A stretch of DNA of 64,000 bases from Candidatus Contendibacter sp. GTDB taxonomy: Bacteria > Pseudomonadota > Gammaproteobacteria > Competibacterales > Competibacteraceae. Below, piece by piece: positions 7,466 through 17,670 of this stretch. The DNA lies in the NCBI GenBank assembly GCA_029624675.1, contig JARSSP010000060.1:1-64000 (forward strand). The letters run 5' to 3'. The first letter of the stretch is position 1. Every line of letters starts with the position of its first letter. The notes under the pieces were generated by a model. The model made no database searches, was not told the origin of the DNA, and saw only the letters and a program-made list of their open reading frames with translations. The position numbers and the translations under genes are program-made.

Positions 7466-9268
7466 GTGAGCGCGCGTATCCAGCGGTTGCCGCCGCAACT
7501 GGTCAGTCAAATCGCCGCCGGCGAGGTGGTTGAACGCCCGGCCTCGGTGGTCAAGGAATTGCTGGAAAACAGCCTGGACGCCGGCGCGACTCGAATCACG
7601 GTCGAAGTCGAACAAGGCGGCGTTCGGCTGATCCGGGCGCGCGACAACGGCGCTGGCATTCATCCCGACGATCTGGCCCTGGCGCTGAGCCATCACGCCA
7701 CCAGCAAGGTCGCCAGTTTCGGCGATCTCCAACGGGTCACCAGCCTCGGCTTTCGTGGCGAGGCCCTGCCCAGCATCGCCTCGGTGGCGCGGTTGACCCT
7801 CACCTCCCGGGTTTCTGGCCAAGAGACGGGTTGGCGCATCACTGGTGACGGCGGCGACACCATCGACGAGCCGTTGCCGGCGTCGCATCCGGTCGGAACC
7901 ACGGTCGAAGTCCGCGACCTGTTCTTCAACGTTCCGGCCCGCCGTAAGTTCCTGCGCGGCGAGCGGACCGAATTCGGCCATATCGAGGACAATCTCATCC
8001 GACTGGCGCTGAGCCGGTTCAAGGTCGGTTTCGGTTTGTGGCATAACCAGCGAGCGATGCTGGACCTGGAACCCGCCACGAGCGACGCAGACCAAACCCG
8101 GCGGGTAGCGGATTTGCTCGGCCGCGAGTTCGCCGCCGCCAGCATGTTCCTGGACCGCGCCGACGCCGGATTGCGGTTGTGGGGCTGGCTTGGGCTGCCG
8201 GCGGTCGCCCGCGCCCAACCAGACCAGCAGTATTTCTTCGTCAACGGCCGGCCGGTGCGGGATCGAACCCTCGCCCACGCCGTGCGGCTGGCCTTTCAAG
8301 ACGTGCTTCCTCAAGGCCGCCATCCGATGCTCGCGTTGCATCTGGAGTTGGAGCCAACGGCGCTAGACATCAACGTCCATCCCGCCAAGCAGGAAGTACG
8401 GTTTCGAGAGTCGGCCCTGATCCACGCCTTCATCCGCCAAGGCGTGCAGACGGCGCTGGCGGAAGCGCGACCCGGCGTTGCCCCGGCCCCGGTCATTCGG
8501 CCCCCCGGCCAACGACCGTGGCCGGCGAGCGGATTCGGCGGTGGATCGGGCGGTGGGGTCGAGGTTCGGCAACCCGGCTTGCCGCTGGCGGTGAACGAAC
8601 GGCTGGCGGCGTATGGCCAGCTTCACACCTCTCGGCCGGAGGTTGAGTCCACCCCCATCGCCCCGCCGGACGAGGTCGCCGAACCGCCGCCGCTCGGCTA
8701 CGCGCTGGCGCAATTGCACGGTTGTTACGTGTTGGCCGAAAACCCTGCCGGGCTGGTGGTGGTGGACATGCACGCCGCCCATGAGCGCATCTTGTACGAG
8801 CGGCTGAAAGCGGCGCTGGCCCAAGGCGGCGTCAAGACCCAGGCCCTGCTGGTTCCGGTGACGGTCGCGGTCGGGCCCCACGGGCGCCAGTGGATCGAAG
8901 AATACGGCGCGCTGTTCGCCCAGACCGGACTGGACGTAGCCGCGCTGGGGCCGGAAACCGTGGTGGTGCGACAAATCCCAGCGCTGCTAGCTGGACTGGA
9001 TATCGCCGGGCTGGTGCGCGACTTGCTGGCCGATCTGACGGCGCGCGAGGCCAGCGACCGGGCGGAGCGAGCCATTCTGGACGTGCTGGCCAGCCTGGCC
9101 TGTCACGGCGCGGTGCGCGCCAACCGGCCGCTCAATCTGCTGGAAATGAACGTCCTGCTGCGCGACATGGAGCGCACCGACCGGGGCGGCCAGTGCAATC
9201 ACGGCCGGCCAACCTGGGCGCAACTGACCCTGGCCGAGCTGGATCGGCTGTTTCGGCGCGGGCGCTGA
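7466..9268 (+). CDS. mutL: DNA mismatch repair protein MutL with endonuclease motif
   Basis: A 600-residue protein from GTG 7466. The N-terminal GHKL ATPase has NSLDAGAT, DNGAGI and GFRGEAL in order; the transducer domain follows to about residue 330. The C-terminal dimerisation domain starts near 415 (PPPLGYALAQLHGCYVLAEN). It contains DMHAAHERILYE (residues 434-445), the metal-binding DQHA(X)2E(X)4E-type nicking motif with Met in place of Gln. A CxxxxR-like ACHGAVRANR motif and a C-terminal QCNHGRPT motif are also present. MutL couples MutS mismatch recognition to strand removal. The motif implies MutH-independent incision, as reported for Pseudomonas MutL. It starts the run to purA; miaA follows 9 nt downstream. 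Confidence 0.97.
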   Translation: MSARIQRLPPQLVSQIAAGEVVERPASVVKELLENSLDAGATRITVEVEQGGVRLIRARDNGAGIHPDDLALALSHHATSKVASFGDLQRVTSLGFRGEALPSIASVARLTLTSRVSGQETGWRITGDGGDTIDEPLPASHPVGTTVEVRDLFFNVPARRKFLRGERTEFGHIEDNLIRLALSRFKVGFGLWHNQRAMLDLEPATSDADQTRRVADLLGREFAAASMFLDRADAGLRLWGWLGLPAVARAQPDQQYFFVNGRPVRDRTLAHAVRLAFQDVLPQGRHPMLALHLELEPTALDINVHPAKQEVRFRESALIHAFIRQGVQTALAEARPGVAPAPVIRPPGQRPWPASGFGGGSGGGVEVRQPGLPLAVNERLAAYGQLHTSRPEVESTPIAPPDEVAEPPPLGYALAQLHGCYVLAENPAGLVVVDMHAAHERILYERLKAALAQGGVKTQALLVPVTVAVGPHGRQWIEEYGALFAQTGLDVAALGPETVVVRQIPALLAGLDIAGLVRDLLADLTAREASDRAERAILDVLASLACHGAVRANRPLNLLEMNVLLRDMERTDRGGQCNHGRPTWAQLTLAELDRLFRRGR

Positions 9269-9277
9269 CGGCAGGCC

Positions 9278-10258
9278 ATGACGGTTCCCGATTCGTGCCC
9301 GTCCGTGCTGTGCCTGATGGGACCGACCGCAGCGGGCAAGACCGCGCTGGCGGTGGAACTGGTCCAACGGTTGCCGTTTGCAATCGTCAGCGTGGATTCG
9401 GCGCTGGTTTACCGGGAGATGGACATCGGCACCGCCAAGCCCGATTTGGCCACCCGCCGCCTTGCGCCCCATCGCCTAGTGGACATCCTCGACCCCGCCG
9501 AAGCCTACTCCGCCGGTCGGTTTCGCGTCGACGCCCTACGCGAGATCGCTGCTATTCAAACCACGGGCCATGTTCCGTTGCTGGTGGGGGGCACCATGCT
9601 CTATTTCCGGGCGCTGGAACGCGGGCTGGCGAAATTGCCTTCCGCCGATCCGACCTTTCGCGCCCGACTGGCGGCGGAATTGGCCGAGCAGGGCAGTCCA
9701 GCCTTGCACGCCCGGCTGGCGCGGCTCGACCCAGCGGCGGCGGCGCGAATTCATCCCCATGATCCGCAACGAATTCAGCGTGCGCTCGAAGTTTACGAGC
9801 TCACCGGGCGACCGTTGACGGAACTTTGCGCTCAATCGCGCAACGAATCCTTGCTGTTTCACCCCATCAAGCTGATCGTGGCGCCGACGGATCGGGGGGT
9901 GTTGCACGAGCGCATCGAGCGCCGATTCAAGATGATGCTGGAACAGGGATTCGTCGCCGAGGTCGAGCGTCTGCGCGCTCGTGGCGATCTTGATCCAAAT
10001 CTGCCCTCGATGCGGGCGGTGGGCTACCGACAGGTCTGGGCCTATCTCGACGGCGCGCTGGATCATGCGGCGATGGTGGAGCGCGGCATCGTGGCCACTC
10101 GCCAGTTCGCCAAGCGGCAACTGACCTGGCTGCGCGCCGAGTCCCAGGCTATTTGGTTGGACGGCAATGGAAGCCGCCTGTTGGATCAAGCCATTGCCCA
10201 TCTGCGCGAGCAGGGGGTTTTTCCAAGCAGGTCTCAAAGCACTTATGATAAAATGTAA
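9278..10258 (+). CDS. miaA: tRNA dimethylallyltransferase
   Basis: Transfers the dimethylallyl group to N6 of A37 in tRNAs reading UNN codons. At 326 residues it has typical length. The P-loop GPTAAGKTAL is at residues 13-22. The SVDSALVYREMDIGTAKP segment carries the catalytic Asp-Ser and substrate-tunnel residues, and HRLVDILDPAEAYSAGRF follows. QRIQRALEVYELTGRPL and RAVGYRQVWAYL are the tRNA-binding and C-terminal signatures. It begins 9 nt after mutL. hfq follows after a 230-nt gap that may hold its own promoter. Confidence 0.97.
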   Translation: MTVPDSCPSVLCLMGPTAAGKTALAVELVQRLPFAIVSVDSALVYREMDIGTAKPDLATRRLAPHRLVDILDPAEAYSAGRFRVDALREIAAIQTTGHVPLLVGGTMLYFRALERGLAKLPSADPTFRARLAAELAEQGSPALHARLARLDPAAAARIHPHDPQRIQRALEVYELTGRPLTELCAQSRNESLLFHPIKLIVAPTDRGVLHERIERRFKMMLEQGFVAEVERLRARGDLDPNLPSMRAVGYRQVWAYLDGALDHAAMVERGIVATRQFAKRQLTWLRAESQAIWLDGNGSRLLDQAIAHLREQGVFPSRSQSTYDKM

Positions 10259-10488
10259 CCTCATTTGGCTGACCGCCTCCATGCGAGCGATAGCGGTCCA
10301 TTCCACGATTTTCGATAATCCCACGGACCACACATCATGGGAAGTGATGAGCCGGTCGTCCGGCGGAACGTCCCGGGAGCAGGCGCGCATTTTGCAGTGC
10401 GCCATCTGTTTTTTGAATTTTTAGCGAGTATTCTCGCGCTTGTTCTTGATGGTTTTTTTCCAAGTCTCATAAAAAACAGGGGAGAGTC

Positions 10489-10746
10489 ATGATGGCAAAA
10501 GGTCATTCCCTTCAGGAACCGTTCCTGAACGCCTTGCGCAAGGAGCGGATTCCGGTTTCGGTCTATCTGGTCAACGGCATCAAGTTGCAGGGTCAGATCG
10601 AATCCTTCGACCAGTTCGTGGTGCTGCTCAAGAACAGCGTCAGCCAGATGATCTACAAACACGCCATCTCCACGGTCGTGCCAGTGCGCAACGTGCGGCT
10701 GAATCTGGCGATGGACGACAGCAGCGCTGGCGGCGAACAGTCCTGA
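10489..10746 (+). CDS. hfq: RNA chaperone Hfq
   Basis: An 85-residue hexameric Sm-like RNA chaperone that pairs small RNAs with mRNAs. The Sm1 motif ([25 protein letters not shown]) and Sm2 motif ([10 protein letters not shown]) are intact. The proximal-face residues Q9 and the YKH signature are present, and the C-terminal tail is short. GGGGAGAGTC precedes the ATG codons at 10489 and 10492; MAKGHSLQ from 10492 is the conserved start. The 230-nt upstream gap has T-rich stretches and a small GCGAG/CTCGC hairpin at 10424-10437. I could not define a promoter there with confidence. Confidence 0.97.
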   Translation: MMAKGHSLQEPFLNALRKERIPVSVYLVNGIKLQGQIESFDQFVVLLKNSVSQMIYKHAISTVVPVRNVRLNLAMDDSSAGGEQS

Positions 10747-10775
10747 CGGGCGCGAGCGTAGGCGCGGGAGGCGGT

Positions 10776-12089
10776 TTGTTCGAGCGTCCACGCGGCGGCG
10801 AGCGCGCCGTTTTGGTGCGTTTGCTGCTGGATGGGGCCGAGGAATCCCAGGATGCCGCCGAGTTTCAAGAACTGGCCGTCTCGGCGGGCGCCGAGTGCGT
10901 GGCCCTGGTCACTGGCCGCCGGCAAACTCCCGATCCACGCCTGTTCGTTGGCAGCGGCAAGGCCGAGGAAATCCGCGCGGCGGTCGAGGCGCACGGGGCG
11001 GAACTGGCTCTGTTCGATCATGCGCTGTCCCCGAGCCAGGAACGCAATCTGGAAGCCTTGCTGAAGCGCCGCGTGGTGGACCGCACGGGCCTGATCCTGG
11101 ATATCTTCGCCCAGCGCGCGCGCAGCTTCGAAGGCAAGCTTCAGGTGGAGCTCGCGCAATTGCGTCATCTGTCCAGCCGGCTGGTGCGTGGCTGGACGCA
11201 CCTGGAACGGCAGCGCGGCGGCATTGGCCTGCGCGGTCCCGGCGAAACCCAGTTGGAAACCGACCGGCGACTGCTGGGCGACCGTATCCGACAGATTCGC
11301 CTGCGGCTGGAGCGGGTCGAGCGTCAGCGCGAGCAGGGGCGACGGGCGCGACGCAAGGCCGACTTGCCGACCGTTTCGCTGGTGGGCTATACCAACGCCG
11401 GAAAATCCACCCTGTTCAATGCGTTGACCCAGGCGAGCGTGTACGCGGCCGATCAGTTGTTCGCCACCCTGGACCCAACCTTGCGCCGACTGGAGTTACC
11501 GGGCGCGGAGCCGGTGGTGCTGGCCGATACGGTGGGCTTCATCAACCGCCTGCCGCACGAGCTGGTGGCGGCATTCCGCGCCACCCTGCGGGAAACCCGC
11601 GAGGCCAGCCTGCTGTTGCAGGTGATCGACGCCAGCCATCCGGATCGGGACGCGGTGATCGCGCGGGTCGAGGCGGTCCTGGCGGAAATCGGCGCGGACG
11701 AAACACCGCAATTGCGAGTGTTCAACAAGATCGATCTCAGCGGCGAGCCGCCCCGACTGGAACGCGACGCCGAGGGCCAAGCGCGCGCCGTGTGGCTGTC
11801 GGCGACAACCGGCGCGGGTCTCGATCTGTTGCTGGCGGCCCTGACCGAACGGCTCCGAGGCGACACCGTGCATGGCTGGTTGAGTTTGCCACCGAGGGCG
11901 GCCCGGCTGCGGGCCAAGCTGTTCAGCCTCGGGGCGGTGGTGACCGAACGCACCGGCTTGGAGGGCGAATGGCTGGTCGAGGTGCGCACGTCGCGTGGTA
12001 ATCTGGAGTGGCTACGCCGTCGGGAAGGGTTGCGGATGGAGTGGGTGCGTTCGGGTTTTGAAATCCCGGTGGTATCAACGGTGATCTGA
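10776..12089 (+). CDS. hflX: ribosome-associated GTPase HflX
   Basis: A 437-residue GTPase that splits stalled or heat-damaged ribosomes. It starts at TTG 10776, with GGGAGG at 10766-10771; the N terminus FERPRGGERAVLV matches the family. The glycine-rich HflX domain is at about residues 30-170 (RGGIGLRGPGETQLETDRR). A helical linker follows, then the G domain with G1 GYTNAGKST near 204, G3 DTVGFI and G4 NKID. It lies 29 nt after hfq and 17 nt before hflK, inside the conserved hfq-hflX-hflKC cluster. Confidence 0.96.
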   Translation: MFERPRGGERAVLVRLLLDGAEESQDAAEFQELAVSAGAECVALVTGRRQTPDPRLFVGSGKAEEIRAAVEAHGAELALFDHALSPSQERNLEALLKRRVVDRTGLILDIFAQRARSFEGKLQVELAQLRHLSSRLVRGWTHLERQRGGIGLRGPGETQLETDRRLLGDRIRQIRLRLERVERQREQGRRARRKADLPTVSLVGYTNAGKSTLFNALTQASVYAADQLFATLDPTLRRLELPGAEPVVLADTVGFINRLPHELVAAFRATLRETREASLLLQVIDASHPDRDAVIARVEAVLAEIGADETPQLRVFNKIDLSGEPPRLERDAEGQARAVWLSATTGAGLDLLLAALTERLRGDTVHGWLSLPPRAARLRAKLFSLGAVVTERTGLEGEWLVEVRTSRGNLEWLRRREGLRMEWVRSGFEIPVVSTVI

Positions 12090-12106
12090 CGAGGTTAGGG
12101 TACGAC

Positions 12107-13414
12107 ATGGCCTGGAATGAACCCGGTGGTGGCAATCGCGATCCCTGGAGTGGGGGGGGACGCGAGCAGGGGCCGCCCGATCTGGATGAAGTCGTCCGCA
12201 AGCTGTCGGACAAGTTCGGCACCCTGCTGGGCGGTCGACGCGGTGGAAATGGCGGCGGCGCGGCCGGTTCGGGCGGTTCGAACTCCGGGTTCGCCGGCAT
12301 CGGCTTGATCGTCGGCGTCATCGCCGTGATCGGCTGGCTAATCGCCAGCATCTACATCGTCAACGAGGGCGAACGCGGCGTGGTGCTGCGGTTTGGCCGC
12401 TATCTGGAAACCACCCTGCCCGGCCCGCATCTGCGGCTGTTCCCGATTGACCGGGTGGAAATTGTGAATCTCGAACAGCGCCGATTCCGGGAGATCGGCT
12501 ATCGCTCCGGCGCGGGGGGCGCGCGCCAGCCGGCGGTGCGCACAGTGCCCAAGGAAGCCTTGATGCTGACCCAGGATGAGAACATCGTCGATGTGCGCCT
12601 GGCGGTGCAATACCAGATCAGCGATCCCCGCGCCTATCTGTTCAACGTGCTCGATCCGGAAAGCGTGCTGGTGCAGGTGGTCGAGAGCGCCGCCCGCGAG
12701 ACCATAGGCAAGAGCACCATGGATTTCGTGTTGACCGAGGGTCGCAGCAATATTGTGGCCGACATCAAGACCCTGGCGCAGCACATTCTGGACAGCTACG
12801 GCCCCGAAGAACAGTCGACCAAGGCGCCGACGCCTGGAAAGGGAGAAGAACCGCTCCCCCCGGCCAAGGGCGCCGGTCTGCAAATCGTGACTGTCGTGCT
12901 TCAGGACGCCCAGCCGCCCGAGGAGGTGCAGGATGCCTTCGCCGACGCCATCAAGGCACGCGAGGACGAGCAACGGTTGAAGAACGAGGCCGAGGCTTAC
13001 GCCAACGAAGTCATTCCCCGAGCCCGCGGTCAGGCGGCGCGGCGGTTGCAGGAAGCGTCAGCCTACAAGGAACAGGCCATCGCCGAGGCCCAGGGCGAGG
13101 CCAGCCGGTTCGAGCAATTGTTGGTCGCCTATCAGAAGGCGCCGGAGGTGACTCGTGAACGGTTGTATCTGGAGACCCTGGAAACGGTGCTGGCGCGATC
13201 CAGCAAGGTGCTGGTGGATGTGAGGGGAACCAATAACCTGTTGTATCTACCCCTGGATCGTCTGCTCAAGTCTGGTGAAGGGGCGGAGACGCGGGCCGCG
13301 CGGGCGGGCGGCGTCTCGGCGACCGAACCGTTGCCGGCCGCTTCGACCATGGCCGACGACAACGCGGCGGCCAGTCGCTTGCGCGATGTGAGTCGTAACC
13401 GGGAGGTGCGCTGA
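12107..13414 (+). CDS. hflK: FtsH protease regulator HflK
   Basis: A 435-residue SPFH/prohibitin protein of the inner membrane. It has a Gly-rich cytoplasmic N terminus (NEPGGGNRDPWSGGG), one transmembrane helix at about residues 65-87 (IGLIVGVIAVIGWLIASIYI), and the periplasmic SPFH domain (VNEGERGVVLRFGRYLETTLPGPH on). A coiled-coil region follows (EAEAYANEVIPRARGQAARRLQEA). With HflC it forms the cage that encloses and restrains the FtsH protease. Its stop codon overlaps the hflC start by one nucleotide (TGATG), showing translational coupling. Confidence 0.96.
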   Translation: MAWNEPGGGNRDPWSGGGREQGPPDLDEVVRKLSDKFGTLLGGRRGGNGGGAAGSGGSNSGFAGIGLIVGVIAVIGWLIASIYIVNEGERGVVLRFGRYLETTLPGPHLRLFPIDRVEIVNLEQRRFREIGYRSGAGGARQPAVRTVPKEALMLTQDENIVDVRLAVQYQISDPRAYLFNVLDPESVLVQVVESAARETIGKSTMDFVLTEGRSNIVADIKTLAQHILDSYGPEEQSTKAPTPGKGEEPLPPAKGAGLQIVTVVLQDAQPPEEVQDAFADAIKAREDEQRLKNEAEAYANEVIPRARGQAARRLQEASAYKEQAIAEAQGEASRFEQLLVAYQKAPEVTRERLYLETLETVLARSSKVLVDVRGTNNLLYLPLDRLLKSGEGAETRAARAGGVSATEPLPAASTMADDNAAASRLRDVSRNREVR

Positions 13415-14295
13415 TGGCCCTGTCGCGATGGCCGATATCCCGTAATGTGTCGTTGGGCGTGTTAGGCGCCGTGGTGGCGTTGCTGGCGATGGCCCTGTTC
13501 GCGGTGGACGAAACCCAAACCGCCATCCGTTTTCAGTTGGGCGAGATCGTCCAGGCCAACTATAAACCGGGCCTGCACTGGAAATGGCCGCTGATCAACA
13601 ATATCCGCAAGTTCGACCGACGGTTGCAAACCCTGGACACCGAGCCGGAGCGGTTTTTGACCGCCGAGAAAAAGAACGTGATCGTCGATTCCTTCGCCAT
13701 GTGGAGAATCGAGGACGTGCGTCAGTTCTACACCCGAGTCGGTGGCGATCCAGCTCAAGCCAACGTGCGGCTCGATCAAATCATCAAGGACGGTCTGCGC
13801 AGCGAGTTCAGCAAGCGCACGATTCAGGAGGTGGTGTCGGGCGACCGTGACCAGATCATGGAAACCCTGAGTCGCCTGCTCCGCGAGCAGGCCACGCAAC
13901 TGGGCATTGCGGCGGTGGATGTGCGGATCAAGCGCATCGACCTGCCGCCGGATGTCAGTAATTCAGTATTCAGCCGCATGAAAGCCGAGCGTTTGCGGGT
14001 CGCCAAGGATTTCCGTTCCCGTGGCGGCGAGGCGGCCGAGCGCATCCGCGCCGACGCCGACCGGCAGAGCACGGTCCTACTGGCCGAAGCCTATCGCGAT
14101 GCCGAGCGCCAGCGCGGCGAGGGCGACGCCCAGGCTACCGACATCTATGCCCAAGCTTACGGCAAGAATCGGGACTTCTACAGTTTTCATCGCAGCCTGG
14201 CGGCCTATCGGCAGAGCTTCAGTTCCAGGGACGACGTGCTGGTCTTGCAACCGGAGGGTTCCCAATTCTTCCGTTTCTTCAATCAGTCGCAATGA
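13414..14295 (+). CDS. hflC: FtsH protease regulator HflC
   Basis: A 293-residue SPFH protein with an N-terminal transmembrane helix (residues about 10-28, VSLGVLGAVVALLAMALFAV). Its periplasmic SPFH domain starts DETQTAIRFQLGEI. A helical C-terminal segment follows (RSRGGEAAERIRADADRQSTVLLAEAY). It is the partner of HflK in the FtsH cage, with start coupled to the hflK stop. It is followed 57 nt later by the small DUF2065 gene. Confidence 0.96.
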   Translation: MALSRWPISRNVSLGVLGAVVALLAMALFAVDETQTAIRFQLGEIVQANYKPGLHWKWPLINNIRKFDRRLQTLDTEPERFLTAEKKNVIVDSFAMWRIEDVRQFYTRVGGDPAQANVRLDQIIKDGLRSEFSKRTIQEVVSGDRDQIMETLSRLLREQATQLGIAAVDVRIKRIDLPPDVSNSVFSRMKAERLRVAKDFRSRGGEAAERIRADADRQSTVLLAEAYRDAERQRGEGDAQATDIYAQAYGKNRDFYSFHRSLAAYRQSFSSRDDVLVLQPEGSQFFRFFNQSQ

Positions 14296-14352
14296 CCCGG
14301 ACATCTCGCCAGACAGACGATGGCGCGGCACCGCCGCCGACCGAACACCGCC

Positions 14353-14538
14353 ATGTGGGATGAACTGCTGGCGGCGTTCGGGTTGATGCTGGTGCTGGAA
14401 GGCATCCTGCCCTTCCTCAATCCAGGCGCCCTGCGCCAGACTATCCTGCGCATGGCTCAACTGAAGGATCGGACGTTGCGGTCCGCCGGTCTGGCCAGCA
14501 TGGCGTTGGGATTGTTGGTGCTGTATTTTTTCCGCTGA
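14353..14538 (+). CDS. DUF2065 (YjeT-like) small membrane protein
   Basis: 61 residues from ATG 14353 (MWDELLAAFGLMLVLEG). Two hydrophobic helices: residues about 5-24, with LMLVLEGILPFLNP, and about 42-60, SAGLASMALGLLVLYFF. The pattern and the position between hflC and the next genes of the purA cluster match YjeT/DUF2065, an inner-membrane protein of unknown function. Upstream in-frame codons from 14320 give an Arg-rich stretch unlike the family, so the later ATG is preferred. Confidence 0.88.
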   Translation: MWDELLAAFGLMLVLEGILPFLNPGALRQTILRMAQLKDRTLRSAGLASMALGLLVLYFFR

Positions 14539-14593
14539 AGCCCACCATGGATCCGTTCGCCGCCCGCCTTTGCCGACTTACCCACCGTCCGCC

Positions 14594-15787
14594 ATGACCG
14601 CCGAAGACCGCTGGCTGTTGCCCGAAGGCATTGAGGAAATTCTGCCCCCCGCCGCCAGTCGGTTGGAGCGACTGCGCCGTGACCTGCTCGACCTCTACGC
14701 CGGTTGGGGTTACGAGCTGGTGATTCCGCCACTGATCGAATTTCTGGAATCGCTGCTGACCGGCACGGGCAACGATCTCGAACTGCAAACCTTCAAGCTG
14801 ACCGATCAGCTCAGTGGCCGGATGATGGGAGTACGCGCCGACATGACCCCGCAGGTGGCGCGGATCGACGCGCATCTGCTGAAACGTGACGGCCCCGTCC
14901 GGCTGTGCTACATGGGCACGGTACTGCGCACCCGCGCCGACGGCTTCGGCGGTTCCCGCAGCCCGTACCAGGCTGGGGTGGAGCTGTATGGCCACCGCGG
15001 TGATGAAAGCGACCTGGAAGTGCTGGCGCTGATGCTGGAAACCCTGACGACGGCGGGCATCGACGGAGCGCATCTAGATTTGGCGCACGTGACGATCTTC
15101 CGTGAGCTGGCGCGGCGGGCTGGCCTGAACCGGGAGCGCGAAGCGTTGCTGTTCGAAACCCTGCAACGCAAGGCGCTGCCGGAGATTCGCCAGCAACTGG
15201 CCGCATGGGCGCCGCCAGCACCATATGGGGAACAACTGCTGGCGCTGGCCGAGCTGAACGGTGGGCCGGAGGTGCTGGATGAGGCCGAAGTCCGCCTGGC
15301 GGCGGCGGGTGAAGACATCCGCGCGGCACTGGCTACCCTGCGGTGGTTGATCGCTGCCTTGCGACGACAGTGGCCAGCATTGCCGATTCATGTGGATCTA
15401 GCGGAGCTGCGGGGCTATCACTACCACACCGGCGTGGTGTTCGCCGCTTATGTACCGGGGCAGGGACAGGCGGTGGCGCAGGGCGGGCGCTACGACGAGA
15501 TTGGCCAAGTGTTCGGCCGCGCCCGACCGGCCACCGGTTTCAGCACCGATCTAGCGACCCTGTTGCTTCTGGGTTCGACGCCGAAAGCGGTCAGCGAGGG
15601 CATCTACGCGCCAGCCATCGCGGACATCGCCTTGGATCGACGCGTGGCCGAGTTGCGCGGTCGAGGCGAACGAGTGGTTCGGGAATTACCCGGCGCGGCG
15701 GCGAAGCCGGAAGATTTGGGGTGTGATCGCCGACTGGTTTGGCGGGGGGAGGAATGGCGCGTGATCCCGCTGACGGTGGTCGCCTGA
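14594..15787 (+). CDS. hisZ: ATP phosphoribosyltransferase regulatory subunit HisZ
   Basis: 397 residues from ATG 14594 (MTAEDRWLLPEGIEEILPP). It is a HisRS-like catalytic-fold paralogue: motif 2-like LCYMGTVLRTRADGFGGSRSPYQAGVELYG, HYHTGVVFAAYVPG, and GGRYDEIGQVFGRARPATGFSTDL. It lacks the HisRS anticodon-binding domain. HisZ activates the short-form HisG in the first step of histidine synthesis; no hisG is in this window. The position immediately before purA (36 nt to its start) is common in beta- and gammaproteobacteria with split HisGZ. Confidence 0.95.
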   Translation: MTAEDRWLLPEGIEEILPPAASRLERLRRDLLDLYAGWGYELVIPPLIEFLESLLTGTGNDLELQTFKLTDQLSGRMMGVRADMTPQVARIDAHLLKRDGPVRLCYMGTVLRTRADGFGGSRSPYQAGVELYGHRGDESDLEVLALMLETLTTAGIDGAHLDLAHVTIFRELARRAGLNREREALLFETLQRKALPEIRQQLAAWAPPAPYGEQLLALAELNGGPEVLDEAEVRLAAAGEDIRAALATLRWLIAALRRQWPALPIHVDLAELRGYHYHTGVVFAAYVPGQGQAVAQGGRYDEIGQVFGRARPATGFSTDLATLLLLGSTPKAVSEGIYAPAIADIALDRRVAELRGRGERVVRELPGAAAKPEDLGCDRRLVWRGEEWRVIPLTVVA

Positions 15788-17119
<1,332 letters not shown>

Positions 17120-17440
17120 GCGGCGTTCGGTGCCTCACCACTTTCCAGGATCCGTCAACTCTCTCTGGCTCAAACGGAGGCGCTGGTCAAGGCGGTCCTG
17201 GACTTCCAGACCGCCGCCAATTTGACCGCGTGGCTAGCGGCGCCTCCGAAGTCCACATTGAGGCCGGTCATCACCTGGTTTGACTGAAACCGTTGGGCGG
17301 AGCGGACGGCTTTCAAGGCGGCGCTGCGGCTGTATCAGCCGTTTTTTGAGCGGTGGCCCCAAGTGTTTGGGGAATGGTTCCGCAACGGCCTACGCAACTA
17401 CACCAATCTGGTCGAGGAAACCGAACAAGACCCGTGGTGA
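17120..17440 (+). pseudogene. decayed DUF4351-type C-terminal relic with internal stop
   Basis: Directly after purA, in the purA reading frame, the translation reads FGASPLSRIRQLSLAQTEAL and then VKAVLDFQTAANLTAWLAAP. This closely follows the DUF4351 C-terminal domain (RFG.LP...I..LSLEQLEAL..ALLDF...DL.AWL) found on Rpn/PD-(D/E)XK-type proteins. A TGA at 17285-17287 interrupts it. The same frame then runs 50 codons (NRWAERTAFKAALRLYQPFF ... EETEQDPW) to TGA at 17438. No start codon or nuclease domain precedes it, so this is a gene remnant. The second half was not recognised. Confidence 0.6.
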
Positions 17441-17519
17441 CAGCTTTGGCGGGGGCTGGCAAGCGGGCAAGGGGAGTGAACGGCTCCAAAACTTCCCCTC
17501 CGCTCTATCTAAACCTCCC

Positions 17520-17525
17520 TATAAT
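17520..17525 (+). promoter_or_regulatory. possible -10 box upstream of the acyl-CoA ligase gene
   Basis: A perfect TATAAT at 17520-17525, 146 nt before the next start codon. No convincing -35 hexamer lies 16-18 nt upstream (the region is CCCTCCGC). If active it would give a leader of about 140 nt. The rest of 17441-17670 shows no gene. Confidence 0.3.
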
Positions 17526-17670
17526 CGTCATCGGTTCGGCAGGCAACACACCCACGCGCGTCGCGTAAGGGTTCGGAAAAACGGATCGCGGTCGTTGCCC
17601 GCCAATCACCACCTAGCATCATCGAGACAGCTAAAACCCAGCCAACGAACCTATCCCCGAGGAGGCGCAA

